Below, piece after piece: positions 1 through 4,792 of a DNA stretch of 5,583 bases; the first letter of the stretch is position 1, and every line of letters begins with the position of its first letter. Source of the DNA: a bacterium UBP10_UBA1149 (GTDB taxonomy: Bacteria; Desulfobacterota; Binatia; UBA1149); assembly GCA_002311335.1 (NCBI GenBank), contig DBZX01000082.1, forward strand, positions 1-5,583, in the 5' to 3' direction. The notes below the pieces were generated by a model. The model saw only the letters and a program-made list of their open reading frames with translations. It had not been told where the DNA came from and ran no database searches. The position numbers and the translations under genes were made by a program.

Positions 1-250
1 GACCCGCCGCGCCCCTGGCCTTATCCGGCCGGCTCGCCCCTCTGCCCCGAAATCCAAAGCAGAACGACACGCCATCCGGAAACGCCGTTCCATCCAAGGT
101 GCCTATCCGAGCGACAGAATTCAACAGTTGCGAGAGATTTTTTGCATACTTTACATGACGCAGCGCGCGCGTTGTTCGCGTGACAACAACAAGCCGTTAG
201 GAATCCGTCACTTGCGCGCCCGTAAAGGGGAAAATCCCGCCACGGGACTT
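1..250. other. Intergenic or flanking region with no supported gene
   Basis: No reading frame here looks like a real protein. The only sizeable frame, on the minus strand from about 299 to 21, overlaps the end of the small membrane-protein gene and gives a Cys/Arg-rich translation with no family resemblance. The middle part (about 115-235) is clearly richer in A/T than the rest of the window, with a T6 run near 138-143, which suits a regulatory or untranslated stretch. It contains a short alternating GC tract (163-171), an imperfectly placed inverted repeat (171-190) and a hairpin next to the stop codon at 251-253. I could not find a promoter pair with good spacing on either strand. A gene beyond the left edge may use this region as its leader. 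Confidence 0.6.
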
Positions 251-252
251 TT
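231..252 (-). terminator. Putative intrinsic terminator after the small membrane-protein gene
   Basis: Read on the minus strand, the stem TCCCG (247-243), loop TGG (242-240) and stem CGGGA (239-235) form a perfect 5-bp hairpin followed at once by four T residues (234-231). It starts within four bases of the TAA stop at 253-251, which is where a terminator of this gene should lie. The hairpin is nearly symmetrical: on the plus strand it is followed by C and then TTTT. The stem is short, the loop is only three bases and the T tract is only four long and could partly pair into the stem. The call is therefore tentative. Confidence 0.4.
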
Positions 253-538
253 ACGCCTCTCGGCCGCGGCCGGCCAATAGTTCGGCCAGGCCGAGGCAAA
301 GACTGCCAAAAACAAGTCCCATGGGCAGTCCCATCGCCGTTCCCGCGCCCAACAGCATGTGCCTGGGCTCGGCCATGCGCAGTTCGGTGGTGTAGAGAAT
401 GTTGCCCGGGTACTTCTCCAGCGCCCGCAGGGCCTTGTAGTAAGACTCATCGCCGAGCAGGCCGCTCCAGCACGAAACGCTGGCCACCAGGCCCAGCGCC
501 ACCAGCACGCCACCGAAAGTCCTCAAGTACATAGCCAC
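251..538 (-). CDS. Small hypothetical membrane protein with two hydrophobic segments
   Basis: This 95-residue protein belongs to no family I recognise. Residues about 8-28 form one hydrophobic stretch (GGVLVALGLVASVSCW) and residues about 60-89 a second, Gly/Leu/Met-rich one. Between them lies a polar, Tyr/Lys/Arg/Glu-containing stretch of about 30 residues. This suggests a two-pass inner-membrane hairpin protein with a short loop between the segments. A Cys near residue 23 sits where a lipoprotein Cys could, but the residues before it (A-S-V-S) are a poor lipobox because position -3 is Ser. The start is GTG at 538: a strong Shine-Dalgarno (GGGAGGT, 550-544) lies five bases before it, whereas the in-frame ATG at 532 would be 11 bases away. 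The gene begins 16 bp after the stop of the argA-like gene on the same strand, so it is probably co-transcribed and last in its operon. Base composition and the good ribosome site support a real gene; its function is unknown. Confidence 0.72.
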   Translation of the reverse strand: MAMYLRTFGGVLVALGLVASVSCWSGLLGDESYYKALRALEKYPGNILYTTELRMAEPRHMLLGAGTAMGLPMGLVFGSLCLGLAELLAGRGREA

Positions 539-543
539 GGTTC

Positions 544-550
544 ACCTCCC
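544..550 (-). promoter_or_regulatory. Strong Shine-Dalgarno that sets the GTG start of the small membrane-protein gene
   Basis: On the minus strand the bases GGGAGGT are followed by GAACC and then GTG at 538-536. This is the clearest ribosome binding site in the window and lies wholly in the 16-bp gap after the argA-like stop codon. It argues for GTG at 538 over the ATG two codons later, and for translation of the small protein from a transcript shared with its upstream neighbour. Confidence 0.7.
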
Positions 551-554
551 GACC

Positions 555-1691
555 TTAAAGGTCCCTCCAGTACACGCGAGGCAGATCACCCTTGCGCCCC
601 TTCCACTTCGAAGCCGGCACGCGCCCGCGCTCGACCTCGACGAAGCCCTGCCGCTCAAAGAACTCGCCGGCGGCCCGATCCGCGGTGCAGGCAAAGACGG
701 CGCGCAGCTTCAACTCGCGCGCCCTGCCGAGCAGGTGGGCGAGCAGGCGAGCACCCACCCCTCCGCCCTTGAACCGACTTATGGTGTACAAACCCGAGAT
801 CTCGGCCAGGCGGCTGCGACGATAAGGCGCGGTCCTGAGCGCGGCCACCCCGGCCAGGCGGTGGTGCTCGAACCAGGCCCCGTAAGCGCTCTGCAACAGC
901 TCGTAGCGCTGCTGCTCACTGCGAGCAAGCAGGTAACCCTCGCGCTCGCCCTTGGCGAGCAGGCGCAAGCCGTCGGTGTAGTCGTCCACGCCCAGGCGCC
1001 CGAGCCTGCAGTAAGTATGAGCGCTGAGCAGGGTACCGCTGCCCCGGTAGCTGAACAGCTCGGCAGCGCAGCCCTCGGCCGAAGTCAGGTTGATGGCCTC
1101 CACACCGTCGCCCAATGCAGCCAGCATCAAGCCGAGTTCGGCGTGACTCCAGCCACCTGTATCCCGGTCGCCGGCCAGCAGGCGCTTGAGACCGGCCGCG
1201 CTGACGAAGGAGCCACCCGCGCCCGCGCCCTGACCGGTCGCAGCCAGCCCGCCCCTGCCATCGACAAGCACCACCTTGCCTATACCCAGCCGCGAGGCCA
1301 GTTGCAGCGAGAAGGCCAACGATTTCACGGCAGCGGTCCGGGGCCGCTTCACCCTGACCAGCCGGCTCTCTACCAGCCGCGCAGCCAGCCGCGCCAGCAC
1401 CGGGCTACCCTCGGCGAGATCGCGCCTGCCCGGGCCAACCGCCGCCCGTGCCGCATCCGACACCACGACCACCATGCTGCGATTGGCGACCAGCTGGTCA
1501 ACCACGGCCTGCACGGCTTTTTGCGGGCCCGGGTCGGCCAGGTGAAAAAGGATGGCCCTGCCGCGGAAGGCCTGCAGGTAGAACTGCTTCTCGCCGGGCG
1601 GCGGAAGCTCGCTGCTCGCTGTCTTTTCTTCGGCCTTGCTCATCTCGGCTCTCGCTGCACCACCAGCCCGGCGGACGAGGGATTCTTGCAT
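555..1691 (-). CDS. N-acetylglutamate synthase-like protein (degenerate amino-acid-kinase domain plus GNAT domain)
   Basis: The protein (378 residues from ATG 1691) has the two-domain layout of ArgA-type N-acetylglutamate synthase, which transfers acetyl from acetyl-CoA to L-glutamate at the start of arginine synthesis in the cytoplasm. Residues about 38-230 resemble the amino-acid-kinase fold: YLQAFRGRAILFHL aligns with the ArgA segment that precedes its Gly-Gly motif, and AELFSYRGSGT (210-220) matches the ELF...G.GT pattern of NAG kinases and synthases. Residues about 240-378 are a GNAT domain with an acetyl-CoA pyrophosphate loop (FKGGGVGARLL, from about 307), a later FFERQGF (344-350) and the ArgA-like ending YWRDL. 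The Gly-Gly expected after FHL is replaced by Ala-Asp-Pro and no kinase lysine is seen, so kinase activity is unlikely. At 378 residues it is shorter than E. coli ArgA (443). The start is uncertain: ATG 1691 has GAGGG seven bases upstream (1703-1699), while ATG 1643 (residue 17) has GAGAG five bases upstream and leaves more room for a divergent promoter. It could instead be a GNAT enzyme with another amine substrate. Confidence 0.8.
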   Translation of the reverse strand: MQESLVRRAGGAARAEMSKAEEKTASSELPPPGEKQFYLQAFRGRAILFHLADPGPQKAVQAVVDQLVANRSMVVVVSDAARAAVGPGRRDLAEGSPVLARLAARLVESRLVRVKRPRTAAVKSLAFSLQLASRLGIGKVVLVDGRGGLAATGQGAGAGGSFVSAAGLKRLLAGDRDTGGWSHAELGLMLAALGDGVEAINLTSAEGCAAELFSYRGSGTLLSAHTYCRLGRLGVDDYTDGLRLLAKGEREGYLLARSEQQRYELLQSAYGAWFEHHRLAGVAALRTAPYRRSRLAEISGLYTISRFKGGGVGARLLAHLLGRARELKLRAVFACTADRAAGEFFERQGFVEVERGRVPASKWKGRKGDLPRVYWRDL

Positions 1692-1714
1692 ACGCTCGCC
1701 CTCGCTTCTACAAC
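1686..1714 (+). promoter_or_regulatory. Possible sigma70-like promoter for ggt
   Basis: TTGCAT (1686-1691) and TACAAC (1709-1714) are separated by exactly 17 bp. The -10 box matches TATAAT at four of six positions, but the -35 box matches TTGACA only at TTG. Transcription from it would begin about 1720-1722, right at the GTG start, giving a leaderless or nearly leaderless mRNA. The matches are weak, and in GC-rich DNA such pairs occur by chance. The same bases read on the minus strand offer only a poorly spaced pair (TTGTAG, 15 bp, TATGCA) for the argA-like gene. Confidence 0.22.
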
Positions 1715-1721
1715 CCCACGG

Positions 1722-1811
1722 GTGAAGCGCACCGCGAACATTTACTTGACGTCGGCGACGGCCGCCTTGTTCGTCCTGGCCGCCGCCGCAGCCGGGCCCC
1801 TGGCCGAGGCT
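1722..1811 (+). other. Predicted Sec signal peptide of Ggt
   Basis: Residues 1-30 read as a basic n-region (Lys2, Arg3), a hydrophobic core rich in Ala, Leu, Phe and Val (about 12-25), and a small-residue c-region ending AEA before Ala31-Ser32. Cleavage after Ala30 obeys the Ala-X-Ala rule. There is no twin arginine and no lipobox, so Sec export followed by signal peptidase I is the likely route. It implies that the enzyme acts in the periplasm or outside the cell. Confidence 0.72.
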
Positions 1812-3452
1812 GCCTCGCGGGCCGATGGCGGGCAGCTATCGGGCCAGCTGTTGTCTGGCCGGATGGGTGCGGTGGCGGCCGAGCACCGCCTTGCCTCCGA
1901 AGCGGGGCTCGAAATACTCGCCCTTGGCGGCAACGCCATCGACGCCGCCGTTGCCGCGACGCTCGCCACCGGCGTGGTCAACCCTTCGTCCGCCGGCCTG
2001 GGAGGAGGGGGCTTCATGCTCCTTTGGCTGGCCGACGGGCGGGGCGCCCGCGCCCTCGATTTTCGCGAGACCGCGCCGTCGGCGGCCCGGCGTGACACTT
2101 TTATGTCCGAAGGCCTGGCCGACGACGCCAGCCGCCGTGGCGGACTGGCGGTTGCCGTACCCGGAGAAGCGGCCGGCATGGCCTGGGCTCTACAGCACTA
2201 CGGCAGCCTCTCCATGGCCGAGGTGGCCGCCCCCGCCATACGGCTTGCCGAGCAGGGCTTCAAGCTCGAAGCCCACCTGGCCGACTCCCTCGCCCGCCAC
2301 CGCGACGAACTGGCGGCCGACCCCAGCCTGGCATCCGAATTTCTCCACGACGACGGCAGCCCCTTCGCCGAGGGTGAGACGCTGCGTCGGCCCGAGCTGG
2401 CGCGCACACTGCGCGTGCTGGCCGATGAAGGTCCCTCGCCCTTCTACAGCGGCCCCATCGCCCGTGACCTGCTCGCAGCCCTGCGCTCGCACGGCGGCAT
2501 CATGAGCGAAGAAGACCTGCGCGACTACCGGGTGATCGAGCGCGAGCCGGTCGCGCTCGCCTGGCGCGGGCAGACCGTGCTGGGCATGCCCCCGCCCAGC
2601 AGCGGCGGTGGGCTTATTGGCCAGGTGCTGGCGGTGCTTGCCCCCTACCGCCTGGCCCAGCTCGAACACAACAGCGCCAGTTACAGCCACCTGCTGGCCG
2701 AAGCCATGCGCGCGGCCTTCGCCGACCGCGCCCGCTGGTACGGCGACCCCGCTTACTTCGACGTGCCCCTGGCCCGACTGTTGTCGGCCGAGCACGCCGC
2801 CTGGGTGCGCTCACGGCTGAGCACGGTAGCACCTGTCCCCGCCCGGACCTGGGGGGGCTCGATGACCAGCGATGATGCCGGCACCTCGCACGTGTCGGTC
2901 ATCGACTCCCGGGGCAACGCTGCGGCCTGCACGAGCAGCGTCAACACCGGCTTCGGCGCCATGCTGGGAGTCCCCGGCCGCGGCTACCCGCTCAACAACA
3001 CCATGGACGACTTCAGCCTCAGGCCCGGCCACGCCAACGTCTACGGCCTGGTTGGCAGCGAGGCCAACTCGGTGGCCGGCGGCAAGCGTCCGCTGTCGAG
3101 CATGTCGCCCACCCTGCTGGTGGCCGACGGCAAGGCACGAATGGCGGTGGGCGCTTCGGGTGGTCCGCTCATCATCAGCGGCACGCTGCAGGCTCTGCTC
3201 AACGCAACCGAGTTCGGCAAGGGTCCGCTCGACGCCATAAGCGCCCCGCGCCTGCACCACCAGTGGATGCCCGACCTTCTCATGCTCGAACAGGGCGCCG
3301 GGCAACACCTGGCCGACAGCCTGCGCCGACGCGGTCACAAGCTGGTGGTGGGTAAACGCGCGGCGGCCGTGCAGATGGTCGTGCGGCGCGACGACGGAAC
3401 ATTGCTGGCTGCGTCTGACCCGCGCAAGGGCGGCGTCGCTGCTGCCCGTTGA
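1722..3452 (+). CDS. ggt: Gamma-glutamyltranspeptidase precursor (secreted, self-cleaving)
   Basis: This is a complete 576-residue gamma-glutamyltranspeptidase/hydrolase, close to the 580 of E. coli Ggt. The enzyme hydrolyses or transfers the gamma-glutamyl group of glutathione and related compounds, normally in the periplasm. Family motifs run in order: SEAGLEILALGGNAIDAA (59-76), the GGGGF segment (94-98), LDFRE with substrate-binding Arg115, MPPPSSGGG, AEAMRAAFADRARW, the autoprocessing and catalytic Thr388 (in GTSHVSVID), Asn408, NNTMDDF with Asp430, PLSSMSP with Ser459-Ser460, and oxyanion Gly480-Gly481. From Thr388 to Gly481 the spacing equals E. coli Ggt with a constant offset of 3, so the fold should be intact. 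One contact residue differs: Thr427 replaces E. coli Gln430. The start chosen is GTG 1722, because it gives a textbook signal peptide (Lys-Arg, then a hydrophobic Ala/Leu core, then AEA-A). There is no clear Shine-Dalgarno before it. TTG 1686, preceded by GAGGGA (1677-1682), is an alternative. The open frame continues upstream to 735, but that part is antisense to the argA-like gene and is not protein-like. ggt is divergent from the argA-like gene and convergent with purA. Confidence 0.95.
   Translation: MKRTANIYLTSATAALFVLAAAAAGPLAEAASRADGGQLSGQLLSGRMGAVAAEHRLASEAGLEILALGGNAIDAAVAATLATGVVNPSSAGLGGGGFMLLWLADGRGARALDFRETAPSAARRDTFMSEGLADDASRRGGLAVAVPGEAAGMAWALQHYGSLSMAEVAAPAIRLAEQGFKLEAHLADSLARHRDELAADPSLASEFLHDDGSPFAEGETLRRPELARTLRVLADEGPSPFYSGPIARDLLAALRSHGGIMSEEDLRDYRVIEREPVALAWRGQTVLGMPPPSSGGGLIGQVLAVLAPYRLAQLEHNSASYSHLLAEAMRAAFADRARWYGDPAYFDVPLARLLSAEHAAWVRSRLSTVAPVPARTWGGSMTSDDAGTSHVSVIDSRGNAAACTSSVNTGFGAMLGVPGRGYPLNNTMDDFSLRPGHANVYGLVGSEANSVAGGKRPLSSMSPTLLVADGKARMAVGASGGPLIISGTLQALLNATEFGKGPLDAISAPRLHHQWMPDLLMLEQGAGQHLADSLRRRGHKLVVGKRAAAVQMVVRRDDGTLLAASDPRKGGVAAAR
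2883..3449 (+). other. Ggt small (catalytic) subunit, beginning at autoprocessing Thr388
   Basis: Ggt precursors cut themselves before a conserved Thr, which becomes the N-terminal nucleophile. The Thr codon here is ACC at 2883-2885 within GTSHVSVID. The resulting small subunit would be 189 residues, against 190 in E. coli, with a large subunit of about 357 residues after signal-peptide removal. The residue after the nucleophile is Ser rather than the Thr of E. coli, a conservative change. The cleavage is inferred from the family and is not visible in DNA. Confidence 0.85.
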
Positions 3453-3459
3453 TCGGCCG

Positions 3460-4767
3460 TCAGACGCCGAATGGGTGCTCGAGAACCAGGGTGCGCGATC
3501 GGTCCTGGCCCAGCGAGACCACGTCCACGGGCACGCCCGCGAGCTCTTCGATCCTGGCCAGGTAGGCCCGCGCCGCGCGCGGTAGATCGTCGAGGCTTTG
3601 AGCAGCGCCGAGGTCTTCGTCCCAGCCCTGCATCTGCTCGTACACAGGCTCTACCAGTTCGAGGGCCGCCACCGTCGAAGGCACGTCGCAGGGCTCGCCG
3701 GCCGGGTCGCGGTAGCCGGTGCAGATGTTGAGCGTTTCGATACCGGTGAGCACGTCGATCTTGGTCACCGTGAGACCGTCGACGCCGTTGATGCGCACCG
3801 CCTTGGCCAGCAGCACGGCGTCAAGCCAACCGCACCTGCGGGGCCTGCCCGTGGTGGCACCGAACTCGCCGCCGGTTTCGCGCATGCTCTCTCCCACCTC
3901 GTTGTCGAGCTCGGTGGGAAACGGCCCCGACCCCACCCTGGTCGTGTAGGCCTTGGTGATGCCCAGCACGCGGCCCACCAGTGACGGTGCTATGCCCGCG
4001 CCGGTGGCGATGGCCCCGGTACCGGTATTAGAAGACGTCACGAAGGGATAGGTGCCGTGGTCGACGTCGAGCATGAGCGCCTGGGCGCCTTCGAACAGCA
4101 CCTTGCTGCCCGACCTCGTGGCCTCGTCGAGCCAGCTGGAAGTGTCGGCCACCAGTTCCAGCAAGCCGGCAGTACTCTCGTCGAGTTCGGCCAGCACCGA
4201 GTCAAAATCCAGTGCACCTTCGCCAAGCATAGCCTCGAGGTAGGCGTTCTTCTCGGCCAGGTTTTCTCTAAGACGCGCCACGAAGCCGTCGCGGTCGAGC
4301 AGGTCGCCGGCCCTTATGCCGATGCGCGCGAACTTGTCCTCGTAGGCCGGGCCTATGCCGCGGCCGGTGGTGCCGATCTTACCCTTGCCGCGCTTGCGCT
4401 CGCGGGCCTGGTCGATGGCCTTGTGGTAGGGCAGTATCAGGTGAGCTTCCTGGCTCAGCATGAGGCTGCCCGGTTCTACCAGGTAGCCGCGTGCGCGCAG
4501 GCTCGCGAGCTCGGAGGCGAGCACGCCGGGGTCCACCACCACGCCGCCGCCTATGACACAGGTGGTATCGGCGTGCAGGGCACCCGACGGCACCAGGTGC
4601 AGCACGGTCTGCTCACCATCAACCACCAGGGTGTGGCCGGCGTTGTTGCCGCCCTGGAAGCGAACCACCACGTCGGCGGCCTCGGCCAGCAGGTCAACGA
4701 TCTTACCCTTACCCTCGTCGCCCCACTGCAGGCCAACCACGGCCACGCTGTTGGTATTGATATTCAC
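3460..4767 (-). CDS. purA: Adenylosuccinate synthetase
   Basis: PurA joins IMP and aspartate using GTP to make adenylosuccinate, the first committed step to AMP, in the cytoplasm. From GTG 4767 the protein is 435 residues (E. coli 432). Visible motifs are the GTP loop QWGDEGKGK with catalytic Asp17, GGNNAGH with catalytic His45, GTTGRGIGPAYED (132-144), FEGAQ with IMP-contacting Gln229, DHGTYPFVTSSN (236-247), the aspartate-binding loop GATTGRPRRCGW (303-314), the guanine-recognition TKID (335-338) and the closing RTLVLEHPF. All catalytic features are present. GTG 4767 is preferred because it starts seven residues before the conserved VAVVG strand. The in-frame ATG at 4815 adds a 16-residue non-conserved extension and would overlap the end of serA. 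The ribosome site before GTG is weak (AAAGAA), so coupling to serA translation, 25 bp upstream, is plausible. The 3' end faces ggt with only 7 bp between the stop codons. Confidence 0.97.
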   Translation of the reverse strand: MNINTNSVAVVGLQWGDEGKGKIVDLLAEAADVVVRFQGGNNAGHTLVVDGEQTVLHLVPSGALHADTTCVIGGGVVVDPGVLASELASLRARGYLVEPGSLMLSQEAHLILPYHKAIDQARERKRGKGKIGTTGRGIGPAYEDKFARIGIRAGDLLDRDGFVARLRENLAEKNAYLEAMLGEGALDFDSVLAELDESTAGLLELVADTSSWLDEATRSGSKVLFEGAQALMLDVDHGTYPFVTSSNTGTGAIATGAGIAPSLVGRVLGITKAYTTRVGSGPFPTELDNEVGESMRETGGEFGATTGRPRRCGWLDAVLLAKAVRINGVDGLTVTKIDVLTGIETLNICTGYRDPAGEPCDVPSTVAALELVEPVYEQMQGWDEDLGAAQSLDDLPRAARAYLARIEELAGVPVDVVSLGQDRSRTLVLEHPFGV

Positions 4768-4792
4768 CGTTCTTTGATCCGCACTCGCGGGC

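Noticed and set aside
128..156. Candidate plus-strand promoter TTGCGA, 17 bp, TTACAT
   Set aside because: The -10 match is poor, and the plus strand downstream holds no gene until 1722.
21..299. Minus-strand open frame of 92 codons in the left flank
   Set aside because: It overlaps the end of the small membrane-protein gene in another frame, has no ribosome site that I can see and gives an unlikely Cys/Arg/Trp-rich translation.
551..563. Perfect 13-base dyad GACCTTAAAGGTC over the argA-like stop codon
   Set aside because: Its arms leave only a one-base centre (three if the inner pair opens), and no T tract follows. The 7-base ribosome site of the next gene lies immediately after it, so it does not look like a terminator; it may be chance or a weak translational element.
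735..1721. A 329-residue in-frame N-terminal extension of Ggt, giving a 905-residue open frame
   Set aside because: It is antisense to the argA-like gene, whose translation shows clear family motifs. The extension is Gln/Ala/Arg/Pro-rich without domain likeness, and a normal signal peptide begins at GTG 1722. Long stop-free antisense frames are expected in GC-rich DNA.
1742..2179. Minus-strand open frame inside ggt
   Set aside because: It is a low-complexity Ala/Pro/Ser/Arg translation opposite strongly conserved Ggt motifs. The same holds for the frames at 2190-2795 and 2811-3338.
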